DNA of 64,000 bases from Phoma sp. XZ068 (lineage: Eukaryota; Ascomycota; Dothideomycetes; Pleosporales; Didymellaceae), in NCBI GenBank assembly GCA_004835665.1, contig RBKR01000002.1, positions 1 through 64,000 of the forward strand. The letters are read 5' to 3'. Under the pieces are notes generated by a model, which saw only the letters and a list, made by a program, of their open reading frames with translations, made no database searches and was not told the origin of the DNA. Made by a program: the position numbers and the translations under genes. Of this stretch, positions 1 to 8,878 are shown one piece after another. Each line of letters opens with the position of its first letter. Position 1 is the stretch's first letter.

Positions 1-86
1 CCTAACCCTAACCCTAACCCTAACCCTAACCCTAACCCTAACCCTAACCCTAACCCTAACCCTAACCCTAACCCTAACCCTAACCC
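1..86. repeat. Telomere repeat tract (CCCTAA)n
   Basis: The first 86 bases are uninterrupted CCCTAA repeats, the C-rich strand of the TTAGGG telomere found in most filamentous fungi. The tract begins at base 1, so the window starts at a chromosome end and all coordinates are roughly distances from the telomere. The repeats stop at 'taaccct' and pass directly into CT-rich low-complexity DNA. Confidence 0.97.
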
Positions 87-381
87 TCTCTCTCACTCTC
101 TCTCTCTCACTCTCTCTCTCTCCCTCACCCTCACTCTCTCTCTCACCCTCACTCTCTCCCTCACCCTCACTCTCACTCTCTCTCTCACTCTCTCCCTCAC
201 CCTCACTCTCACTCTCTCTCTCACCCTCACTCTCACTCTCACTCTCACTCTCTCTCTCACTCTCTCTCTCACCCTCACTCTCACTCTCTCTCTCACTCTC
301 TCTCTCACCCTCACTCTCACTCTCACTCTCTCCCTCACCCTCACTCTCACTCTCTCTCTCTCTCTCTCTCTCCCTCACCCT
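87..381. repeat. CT-rich low-complexity tract (CTCTCACTCTC)
   Basis: About 295 bases are made almost only of C and T, with an occasional A, in irregular CTCTCA, CTCTCC and CACCCT units. It directly abuts the telomere repeats. Read on the minus strand it gives an open frame of only Arg, Val and Glu, which is a by-product of the repeat and not a gene. Confidence 0.9.
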
Positions 382-492
382 CGGACGGGCTCCCCACCCA
401 CATCCCCTACTTGTAACTAACTAATAACTGCTCTCTTTAAACACCCTACGGGCCTACTGCCTACTCTTTCTTTTCTTTTCTACCTTTTTTAC

Positions 493-612
493 TTGTTTAC
501 ACCTCCTCATTTGTTTACACCTCCTCACTTGTTTACACCTCCTCACTTGTTTACACCTCCTCACTTGTTTACACCTCCTCACTTGTTTACACCTCCTCAC
601 TTGTTTACACCT
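493..612. repeat. 18-bp tandem repeat array
   Basis: Six full head-to-tail copies of the 18-bp unit TTGTTTACACCTCCTCAC (first copy with one change) occupy 493-600, and a partial seventh copy ends near 612. There are no spacers, so this is a minisatellite and not a CRISPR array. Because 18 is a multiple of three, it reads through as a repeated hexapeptide, but nothing else suggests coding. Confidence 0.93.
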
Positions 613-1587
613 TTTCTTTGTATCTATACTCGCCTCTGCTTGTATTTCTTTCCGTGTTTTTTACCCCTACTTAAACTTATTTGTACTTCTTTTTATTCTG
701 TCTTTTATCTACTTTATTACTTCTTTCCTCCTTTCTTCTTATCTCTTTTTCCTTATAACTATAAAACCCTAACCCCGCTCTTCTTTTCCTACTACTTTTT
801 GACAATACTTTGCACTTTCTTTCTTTTGTATCTCTAAATCTATTCTAATCTGAATCTCTTTTCTACTTATTCTACTTATTCTTCTTTTCTTTCTTACTCT
901 TACTATTGTCTCTACCCTCACCCTTTTCTTAACTAACCTTTTTTCTTTCTCTTTTACCTCTGTCCTAATTCTCCCTCTATCTTTTTCATTTCAATCTTTC
1001 CTCTCTTTTCTTTACTACTTTCTTTATCTTCTTTCTTTCACCTCCTTTAAAACACTCTCTTCTATCCTCTTTTGCTACTTTAACCCCTGCTTATTCTTGT
1101 CAACTTTCTTTTGAAACCATTAATCCCCCTTCTTGCTTTGTTTCTACCTTGCCTTCTCTCTATTAAACACGTTTTGTAACTCTTTAACTTTTTCATCTTC
1201 CCTTGATTTTTTTTTTATAACTACTAAACTACTTGTTTCTTCTGTTTGCCTGTGTATTTCTATTTCTTTTCTTATTCCTCTTTACTTCTTTCCTATAACT
1301 TTACCTCTTTTCTTTGTTATTATTTATTTCTCAACACTTACTTGCTAACTCTTCTTTGAAACTCTCTTTATCTTTGAAAAAAATCTTTCAAATCCTTTCT
1401 ACTGTGTTCTCTAATCCTTTTTTCTTCTCTTTACTGATTTCTCTAAACTACTAAACTGCTTATTTTTTCTTTTTACCTTTAACGTTTCTTTTCAATTTTA
1501 CGCCCTCTTACCCACCCGCTTTCTTTGATCTTTTAACTTCAACTCTCTTCTTTACTCCCTTTCCTCTGCTTATCTTTTCTCTCTTCT
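613..1587. other. Pyrimidine-rich subtelomeric spacer, no gene seen
   Basis: The plus strand is strongly T/C-biased, with runs such as ttctttctttcac, and no open frame has gene-like composition. An interstitial near-telomeric motif (ACCCTAACCCC) lies near 767-777. I see no promoter, RNA gene or conserved protein here. Confidence 0.7.
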
Positions 1588-1706
1588 CGAACTTTCCTTG
1601 AACTTGACTTTTCTTGAACTTCTTGAACTTCTTGAACTTTTGAACTTTTCAACTTTTGAACTGCTGAACTTTTGAGCTGCTGAACTTTTGAACTTTCCTT
1701 GAATTC
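1588..1706. repeat. Degenerate TTGAACTT repeat
   Basis: Around a dozen imperfect copies of an 8-11 base unit (TTGAACTT, TCTTGAACT, TTTTGAACT, CTGCTGAACT) follow one another with small length changes. The array is more diverged than the 18-bp one. No gene is supported in it. Confidence 0.75.
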
Positions 1707-2347
1707 AACGGTTTGCGCTTGCGGACTGCCGAAACGGATAACGGCTAACGGGATCCGGGTTTCGGCCTCCGCGTTTGCTTCTGTCCTGTTGTCTACTTTC
1801 CCCAAATACGGATAACCCTAACCCTGACTTGCGTCCGGCCCTGAACCCAACTTCACGCTGTAAACACCTTGCCGGCTCTCCGCTCACCCTCTACCTTCTA
1901 CTTCTCTTCTTGCCCTCCCTGACGCCTTGATGATGTGATCCCTGCTGTCTGCTACTGACCGCAAACCTCCTCGGCTTGCGGGGCCTTGTAACTGCGTCCT
2001 ACCCTCTACCTGCGTCCTACCCTCAGCTACCGGTTGCCGCTCTTTTCTTCTTTACTTCGCTCTTTCCTACCCTTGCTGCGCTCTTGAACCGCTCTACGTT
2101 ACGCTCTTTGCGCCTCCGGGGCCTTTCTACGGGCTCCTGCCACTCGGACGGGTATCTGCTGCACCCTCTTTTACATGTCACTATCGCACGGGTTACGGGG
2201 GCCTCTTCACGGGTTGCGGACCTCTCGGTAATACCTCACCACGACTTCGTCGCCTGCCTCTTCTCTTTTCTCAACCGCGGCGCTTCTTGTGCCTCCCCAC
2301 GGGCCTTCCGCCCACCCCTTCTACTTCACCGCTGCGCTCGGCTTCTC

Positions 2348-3086
2348 TGTGACACCTGACGGGCCCATCGCCCGCCCTCTTCTGCCTTCTCCTCAACGAC
2401 TCTCTTCTCCCTTCTTGCCTCCCTCACCCTCGGCTCGTGATACCTTATCACGGCCCCACCCACCTCCCCTCTTTCTCCTTCATCCTCTACCGCCCCGCCC
2501 GCCTGCTTTGTGACACCTGACGGGCCCACCGCCCACCCCTACATTCTTACATCTTCACACTCGCTAACGGGTCTTCGCCCTGCTCTTCTGTCTTGAACGG
2601 GGCCCACCGCAATCCCCTTTCTCTCTAACCCTTCTCCTCGCACTCCTTAACACTTCTTAGCCCTCTAATCACCTACGGGTCTTCGCCTTGTTTTTCTGCC
2701 CTGACGGGGCCCACCGCCAACCCCTCTTCGTCCCTCTGATACCTCTCTACGGGCCTACCGCCCGCCCTTTTGTCTCTACCCCCTCTGATACCTTGCCACG
2801 GGCCCACCGCCCACCCCCCCTTCTCTCTCTTACCCTCGCATTACCGGTCTCTTCACCGGTTCGGGGGCATCTTCGCGGGTTGCGGCTGTTTCCTGCCTGT
2901 TGCCTGTCTTTCTACGCGTTCGGGGGCACCTCCACGGGCTACGGGTCTCTCTACGGGCCTCTGTTCCTTTGTCGGCTTGCCCCAAATACCGGTAACCCTA
3001 ACCCTAACCTGCATCCGCTCCTCCAACCAACTCTGCACCTGCCTCTTCGCTCTCGTGTGACACCTGGCGGGCCCACTGTCCACCCT
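2348..3086. repeat. GGGCCC-centred degenerate repeat family
   Basis: The string TGTGACACCTGACGGGCCCA, or a one-base variant, starts at about 2348, 2509 and 3056, each time followed by a C-rich run. A related 50-base unit beginning ACGGGTCTTCGCC and ending GGGGCCCACCGC occurs at 2566-2616 and 2674-2724. Further GGGCC(C/T)ACCGCC cores lie near 2750 and 2798. Spacing is irregular. Short open frames across this area are proline- and histidine-rich and look like by-products of the repeats. Confidence 0.7.
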
Positions 3087-3570
3087 TCTCTCACGCACTA
3101 CGGCATCTACGGGCTTGGGAATGCCTTTCTGGCTGCGGCACCACAATCGGGTTTGCCAAACTTCCCCTAGCTTCTGTTCTATCTTGTGACAATCCTCTCT
3201 AAACGCCCAAAACACCTTTTTACATGTTGTCCCCATCCCGATCCATCTGCCTAAACCCCCTGGTGACCTTTTCAAATGCCTCCTCTCCGCATCTTACTTT
3301 TCCCAAATTTTCGCTGTCTTGATCCTGCGCTTTCTTTTCAATACAAACGGGTGCTTTGGGTTGGGGACTCACTTGGTTTCGGGTGCTCTGCCTGGATTGT
3401 GGGCTCTTCTTGGGTTGCGCGCTCTTTCTTGGCTGTTGGTTTTTCTTAAATAATCGGCTCTTACTAATTTGGCGTCACTGATGTGGACTCACTTGGTTGG
3501 GCGGGGGACCACTTTCGGGCCACTTGGGCTGGTGGGACTACTTTCGGACCACTTGGGGTGGCGCGCTACT

Positions 3571-3618
3571 TGGGGAACCACGTGGGGAACTACTTGGGGA
3601 ACCACTTGGGGAACCACT
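3571..3618. repeat. 12-bp tandem repeat TGGGGAACCACT x4
   Basis: Four adjacent 12-base units (TGGGGAACCACG, TGGGGAACTACT, TGGGGAACCACT twice) lie at 3571-3618, with looser relatives (TCGGACCACTTGG, GGGGACCACTTTCGG) just upstream from about 3500. Confidence 0.9.
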
Positions 3619-4003
3619 CGGGTTGGTGGGCACCTCTTGCTGGCTGCTGTGTTCTTTTACAATGCTGTATGCTGTTGCCCGCTTGACCAAACCACGTATA
3701 ACCCTATCTCAATCTTGACTTGCGTCCTGGCCTGACTGCAAGCTCTAACACCTCCTCTTGTCTCTACTGCCCTCTCTGCTCACACTCTCTGCGCTCGTAT
3801 GCGCGTTGTCTGCGCTCCCTACACACTCAGCTTCTTTGTCTGTCTTGTTGATAATCTGCGTGCCGTAAACACCGGTAACCCCACCCTGACTTGCGTCCGG
3901 GCCCAACCGAAACTCCACTACCCCAACTTGCGTCCCGGCCCGAACCAAACTCTGCTGCACAGCGAATCGCGAACGGAAAATCTTTCATTTGCTACTACTG
4001 CGC

Positions 4004-7000
4004 CTACTCAGCCAACAGCCGTGTAATCCAACAAAACTCCTTTACCAAGTTGTTGCTCTCCACGTTGTCCAGCGGCTGCTTCTTCCCTAAATATTCGATT
4101 AACATCCTACCCGGTCCTGCATCGTCCACCCCAAACTCCGCTAATCGGGCCTGCCATCGGGCGTTTGCCTCCGTGTAACCGAATACTATGCCTGTTAATC
4201 CTGCGCTCAACACCCCGCTGTATTGACAAGTCCCTCCCCCTACCCTTCGATACTTCCCTTTCTCGTTCGGCTCCCAGCTGTTGCAAATTTCCTGCGGTAC
4301 GCCACCACACGGGAAGCAACCTGAAAACATGTGGAACCGAACCTGGTCGTCTATCTTCTGTACCATCTCCTTCGCTGTTTTGCTTTCTGCCCTCCAACAC
4401 TGCCGTATGTCGTGTCCGCTCTGTGGATCGCCTGCTCCCTCGCAAATCCCGCAGCGATTCGCCCACCACGCCAACTGCCTGCGCACCCACTCTACGTCGG
4501 CAAACTCCTGCTGTCGATGCTCAGTCAACGTCTGCCACGGCCCCCGGCGCGCCTGCTCCTGCTGTTGAAACACCCGCCGCATCTCTTCCCGCTCCGCTTC
4601 GACGACGTCCATTTCTTCTCCATCGTTACTGTTGTCGTCTGTCTCGCTCTCTTCTTCTGTTTCTTCTTCAACCACCTCCTCCAACTGCCCATCTATCCCT
4701 CGGCACACGTCGCACATCTCCTCGTTGTCCTCCTCTCTACACCCTGCTCGATCCTTCCTCCCATCCAAATACCCGTCCAACACCTCCCTCCTGCAGCTAG
4801 CCGCCCCGCTCTCACCACCTTCAACATACTCCCTCACCAACTGCCGCTCGGCTTCTGTCTCGTTGTCTTCGGTGCGTTGTTTCCCATCCTGAACGATCAA
4901 AACCGCCTCGCTTCGCAACCCGTCCCGGCCTGCCCTGCCGCTCTCCTGTGCGTAATCCAACATGGTGAACGGCCAATCGATGTGAATGATGCACCGTACA
5001 TCCGGTATGTCCACGCCCATTCCCAACGCGCTCGTTGCCACGATCACGCGCTGCTTGCCTGCCATGAAGTCCGCTAACATGCTCGCCTTGCCCACGGCAT
5101 CCGCGTGATACGCGTGACAATCTAATTGCTCTGCCAACGCCTTCACCTTCGGCTTCGAATTGCCGTACACGATGAGCTTGCCTGTCCTGTACTTCCGCAT
5201 TTTCTGCCACACTGTCTTGATGACCATCGACTCGACGTCCTTCTTCTTCACGGACCGGCTGATCTTGATGGTCTGATACGCCACGTTCGTCCTTGTGGTC
5301 GGTTGTCTGAACATCTTGACCTGCCCTCGCTGGTAATGCATCCGTCGATACAGCTCGTCTTCTTCGGTCGGCGGCAACGTTGCTGTCAACAGCACCATCT
5401 GCGTCTCGGCTGCTGCCAGCCTGCCGAGCTGTTGCATCTGCTTGCGGAATGTGTATCGACGGTTCAACACAATGTGACACTCGTCGATCACGATACGGTC
5501 CAGCTGCCGCGTCGCTCGCAGCCGGTTCAAAAATGTCGCGAACGCTTCTCCCACGGCCGACTCGGGCGTTACGAACACGATGGCTGCTGCGTCGGGCGGG
5601 CAGCGACTCTCCCACTCGGCGCACGATATCCCCAGCTCCTTGCACCGCCGCATCATGTCTCCACGCAGCGAAACCAACGGCACGACGACGACCGTCGTTC
5701 CACCTTGCTCTGCCCACCCCGGCAACATAAACAACATGCTCTTGCCTGCGCCAGTCGGCATCACGGCCACGACGGGGCTCTCGCCGGCAATGATCGCCTC
5801 GATGGCCTCCTTCTGCACGCCTCTGAACTTTGCTTTCTTGCCCTTCATTCGCTGGAGTTGCGCTGCCGGGTCCATCTTCCTCAGCCGCTCCAGCCTCTCT
5901 ATCCTTGCCTCGTCCGCCTCGCTCTCGAACGGCGCCTTCTTCCGCTTCTTGACGTCTGCCACTGCGTCTACGGCGGACTGGAAACCCAAAAACCGGTGCC
6001 AATCGGTGCTCGAGTTGCGGAACAACTGCCGCCTGTCTGCTGTGACGCCTGCCATCTCCATGATCCCGCGCGCGTATACCATGCCGGCTACGTGCGCGCT
6101 GTGGCCGGCCTGCTCGTCCTGGATGGTGGCGAGCATATTCTCCTCGTTCCACTCCTCGTTCTCCTCTGCCTCCTCTGCTCGAAATGCCGACGATGGCCGC
6201 AAAAACCTCCGGCTGATGCCGATGGCAATCTCACGGTATGCTGCAATCGTCAACTCTTGCTTTAAACCTACTCTGCTTTCACGCTTCAATATTTCCCGAA
6301 ATCGGTCGCTTGTCCACTTCCGTCCGCTGGGGTCGGCTGGCCACATGTGCGATGATATCGCCTCCTTCTCCCACACCATCGCCTCCAACCGCTGCTGGAA
6401 CGGCAACACCAACCACATGTAATACACCACCAGCTCGCCCACCTCGCGCGGCAAGTACCGGTGGATGATCTTGACATCGCCGCTCACGGCATACCCTTTG
6501 TGATACCGCGTAACGAACGCGACCATGCCGTCCTCGATGAAAATGTTTCGGTGGCCCCCCTTGATGGTGTTGCTGTGTCGAACGCTGCCCAGCTCTGGCC
6601 ACCTTGCGGGTTGCCCTTCTGCCATGTGCACCAACGCGGCCAGCTTCTCTCGAAACGCAATCACTCGATCCATGTACCGCTCCACCTCTTTCCGGTCGAT
6701 GCCTGAACGGCTTCCTGGCTTGATGAACCTTTCCCTGACGTTGGCGTCCTGCCCCGCGCGCTCAAACAACCACTTCTCCCCATCTACGGGCATGCGCGTG
6801 CGGTGGTCTTTCAAAAAGTTCCACCCTGGCCGCTCATCGGTCGGGTTGTCGCGCAGCTGCTCCCACGGGATCTGGGGCACTTGGCCTGCTGTCTGCTTGC
6901 CGCAAAACAGCAACTCCTCCACCAGTAGCCGCTTAGCCTCCGCCTGCATACCGTGCACCATCCCGCGGAACTGGGCCATGGTGAAGTGCAAGTTCTTGTA

Positions 7001-8665
7001 CAGCAGCTCATCCTTCCCCATCCACTCGACGTGGCCACGCGACGTGGTGTTGTAGTGCACCTTCAGCCCGTACGTGCGTAAGTCGAGCATCCACTGCATC
7101 GGGCTGTGGCTGCCTCGCACCATGAAGCTGTCCATCATCTGCTGCACAAACTCCAAGCAGCCTTTTGGTCGACGCGGGCTGGGGGGACTGCTGCCGCTGT
7201 CGCTCCCCCCGTACGCGCTGTCGTCGTCGAACACCTCCTCTTCAAACGGCTCGGACAGCTCCAGTGCGTGCTGCACGACCATGAAACGGGTGATTTTGAT
7301 CACGGACGACAAGATCGGCGGGTACAGCTCGGGGCCCTTCCAACCGTCCTCCTTGACGCCAAGCACAGCCAACGCGCACACCAGCGCGCAGTCGTACTCC
7401 TTGCGGCGGATGGTCTGTTTGAGCAGCGCCATGCAAAAGTCCAAGCACGCTTTTTCGACCGGCCCCAGCTTCGCGTGCTCGGGCTCATTGTCGCGTTCGG
7501 ACGGGTCCTGCTCGTCGTCCAGCTCATCGATCATCATCTCGTCCTCCTCGTCCTCCCCGTCCTCGTTCTGGTCCTCGTCGGCTACCCCCATCTCTACCCC
7601 ACCTACGTCTCTCTCTGCCTGCTCGATCAATGCCTCCCACGCCTCGCGCTGCTGCTGTGTGAAGCGGTACTTGGGGCTCTTCCAACGGTGCTCCCTCTGC
7701 GTCCGTGCAAAAAACATCAGTATCTGCTTCCACGGGCGTGATCGCTCTTTGATCGACTTGTCGTCCATGTACGCCTGCAGCGGCGTGTACCTGGTCTGAT
7801 GCTTCTCTGTCCGGATCGCCTCCATACGCACGAATATGCCCGTCCGTTCGATGACCGACGCCTGGCTCACGCGGGCCAGTCCGTCCATGGCGTTCCAAAT
7901 TGCAGCCTCGACGGGTTCCTCGTCCTTCTCCGGGTCTATGTTGGGCTCCTCAATGCTCGCCAGCAATTCGGGACGATCCAGTTTGTTCAAGTACGGCAGC
8001 CACCCAGTCCGCTCCAGCCATGGGGCCGCCTCGTCCTTCTCCCCGTCTTCGATCGTTGTCTTCGCCCGGTCCTCGACGTTGGCCCACGTCTTGGCCATCT
8101 CCTCGCCCACGCGCGCCCACGCCGCCTCGCCCTCTGTGGGGACGGGTTGCGGACCGCTGTCTGGGTTGTGACGCACCTCGAAGTACTGTGATCCGTGCCG
8201 GCTGCCGAAAAGTCGCTGGCAGTGTACGCGCTTGCAGCCGTCTTCCATCTGGGCTTGCAACGCCCCTGCCCGAGTTCGGCTGGGGCGTCCTTGCCTTTTT
8301 CCCAGCGACCAGCCGTTGTGGTCTTTGCGCCAGTGCTTTTTGATCGAGTCGATGGTTCTTGCAATGTGCCGGCATTTTTCGGGCTCAAGTTGGCACAGCA
8401 AGCCGTCGTCGTATACTGGCAGCTGGGGGATGGGCTGCACGTTGTTGTCTGGTACCGTCCACTCGCTGGGGTACTGTAGCAAGCCCGCCCACTGACGGAC
8501 GGCATCCCCTACAGCTCTAACGTTTTTTGGCGGCCTCTTGTGTTGCTTCTGCAAGTGGCTCTCGATCTGGTCCGGCCATACTGCGTACCGGCACTCCTTG
8601 CACACTGCTACCTGGTACTCAGCCAAGTGCTCAAAGTACTGATGCTCAACGGTGGCTTCTGACAT
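4004..8665 (-). CDS. Telomere-linked RecQ-type helicase (TLH) with OrsD-like N-terminus
   Basis: This is a single uninterrupted frame of about 1,553 codons that reads toward the telomere. I chose the ATG at 8665 (MSEATVEHQ), just before the first conserved block; the frame stays open upstream to an ATG at 8872, but those 69 residues look unconserved. Near the N-terminus, the spacing C-x2-C ... H-x4-H (KECRYAV ... HLQKQHK) and a second Cys/His block resemble the fungal OrsD/DUF3505 zinc-finger region. The C-terminal half is a superfamily 2 helicase of RecQ type: Walker A PTGAGKS (about 5740-5760), DECH box (about 5490), motif III TATLPP, and motif VI QESGRAGRDG (about 4935), followed by a Cys-rich RecQ zinc-like segment (CDVC). 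A Cys/His-rich tail ends the protein. Subtelomeric RecQ-like helicases are a known fungal gene family, whose role at chromosome ends is inferred from position. The frame is intact, although the retroelement 2.4 kb beyond its start is heavily mutated. Confidence 0.9.
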   Translation of the reverse strand: MSEATVEHQYFEHLAEYQVAVCKECRYAVWPDQIESHLQKQHKRPPKNVRAVGDAVRQWAGLLQYPSEWTVPDNNVQPIPQLPVYDDGLLCQLEPEKCRHIARTIDSIKKHWRKDHNGWSLGKRQGRPSRTRAGALQAQMEDGCKRVHCQRLFGSRHGSQYFEVRHNPDSGPQPVPTEGEAAWARVGEEMAKTWANVEDRAKTTIEDGEKDEAAPWLERTGWLPYLNKLDRPELLASIEEPNIDPEKDEEPVEAAIWNAMDGLARVSQASVIERTGIFVRMEAIRTEKHQTRYTPLQAYMDDKSIKERSRPWKQILMFFARTQREHRWKSPKYRFTQQQREAWEALIEQAERDVGGVEMGVADEDQNEDGEDEEDEMMIDELDDEQDPSERDNEPEHAKLGPVEKACLDFCMALLKQTIRRKEYDCALVCALAVLGVKEDGWKGPELYPPILSSVIKITRFMVVQHALELSEPFEEEVFDDDSAYGGSDSGSSPPSPRRPKGCLEFVQQMMDSFMVRGSHSPMQWMLDLRTYGLKVHYNTTSRGHVEWMGKDELLYKNLHFTMAQFRGMVHGMQAEAKRLLVEELLFCGKQTAGQVPQIPWEQLRDNPTDERPGWNFLKDHRTRMPVDGEKWLFERAGQDANVRERFIKPGSRSGIDRKEVERYMDRVIAFREKLAALVHMAEGQPARWPELGSVRHSNTIKGGHRNIFIEDGMVAFVTRYHKGYAVSGDVKIIHRYLPREVGELVVYYMWLVLPFQQRLEAMVWEKEAISSHMWPADPSGRKWTSDRFREILKRESRVGLKQELTIAAYREIAIGISRRFLRPSSAFRAEEAEENEEWNEENMLATIQDEQAGHSAHVAGMVYARGIMEMAGVTADRRQLFRNSSTDWHRFLGFQSAVDAVADVKKRKKAPFESEADEARIERLERLRKMDPAAQLQRMKGKKAKFRGVQKEAIEAIIAGESPVVAVMPTGAGKSMLFMLPGWAEQGGTTVVVVPLVSLRGDMMRRCKELGISCAEWESRCPPDAAAIVFVTPESAVGEAFATFLNRLRATRQLDRIVIDECHIVLNRRYTFRKQMQQLGRLAAAETQMVLLTATLPPTEEDELYRRMHYQRGQVKMFRQPTTRTNVAYQTIKISRSVKKKDVESMVIKTVWQKMRKYRTGKLIVYGNSKPKVKALAEQLDCHAYHADAVGKASMLADFMAGKQRVIVATSALGMGVDIPDVRCIIHIDWPFTMLDYAQESGRAGRDGLRSEAVLIVQDGKQRTEDNETEAERQLVREYVEGGESGAASCRREVLDGYLDGRKDRAGCREEDNEEMCDVCRGIDGQLEEVVEEETEEESETDDNSNDGEEMDVVEAEREEMRRVFQQQEQARRGPWQTLTEHRQQEFADVEWVRRQLAWWANRCGICEGAGDPQSGHDIRQCWRAESKTAKEMVQKIDDQVRFHMFSGCFPCGGVPQEICNSWEPNEKGKYRRVGGGTCQYSGVLSAGLTGIVFGYTEANARWQARLAEFGVDDAGPGRMLIEYLGKKQPLDNVESNNLVKEFCWITRLLAE

Positions 8666-8878
8666 GTTAGCGGTCCTCTGCGAGCCTCTGTGTGTGTTTT
8701 TTTTCCTTGAGGCGACTGCTCTTATCTCTGAATTATGTTGAGTTTCGCACCCCAGCTTGTGCGCCCGCTCATGTTGTACGGGCTGATCTCCGTTCGGTCC
8801 GTTACCCTGGTCAGGGGCTGAACCCAACGAACATCCTTCTTCTTCCGCCGTATCTCCTACATCAACAAACAAACAGTT
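8666..8878. promoter_or_regulatory. Compact divergent promoter between helicase gene and 597-codon gene
   Basis: Only about 213 bases separate the chosen helicase start (8665, minus strand) from the ATG at 8879 on the plus strand. If the upstream helicase ATG at 8872 is used, the two starts are 6 bases apart. Both transcripts must therefore be driven from this interval or from inside the neighbouring gene. A CT-rich stretch (cttcttcttccgccg) precedes the plus-strand ATG, as in many fungal promoters. No specific operator is recognised. Confidence 0.55.

Larger units (their letters stand above)
1802..3960. repeat. Subtelomeric module with interstitial telomere motif, dispersed copies
   Basis: A motif recurs in which telomere-like sequence (TAACCCTAACCCTGAC or a decayed form) is followed by TTGCGTCCGGCCC or a variant. 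Copies lie at about 1802-1846 (context ccaaatacggataaccctaac), 2981-3030 (three telomere units, then tgcatccgctcc), 3690-3736 (tataaccctatctcaatcttgacttgcgtcctggcc) and 3860-3960 (caccggtaaccccaccctgacttgcgtccgg, with a second ttgcgtcccggccc nearby). The flanks are also partly shared, so these are copies of a longer unit and not chance telomere seeds. I found no gene between them. Confidence 0.7.

Noticed and set aside
93..350. Open frame on the minus strand made of Arg, Val and Glu
   Set aside because: It is the translation of the CT-rich repeat and has no protein-like composition.
493..837. Repeat array that could look like a CRISPR or a repeat-rich gene
   Set aside because: There are no spacers, the unit is 18 bp and directly tandem, and the rest of the frame is Phe/Leu/Ser-rich low-complexity sequence in a fungal chromosome end.
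4821..6265. Long open frames antisense to, or in other frames of, the helicase gene (443 and 379 codons)
   Set aside because: They overlap the helicase motifs, carry no family motifs and are explained by GC-rich codon use of the real gene.
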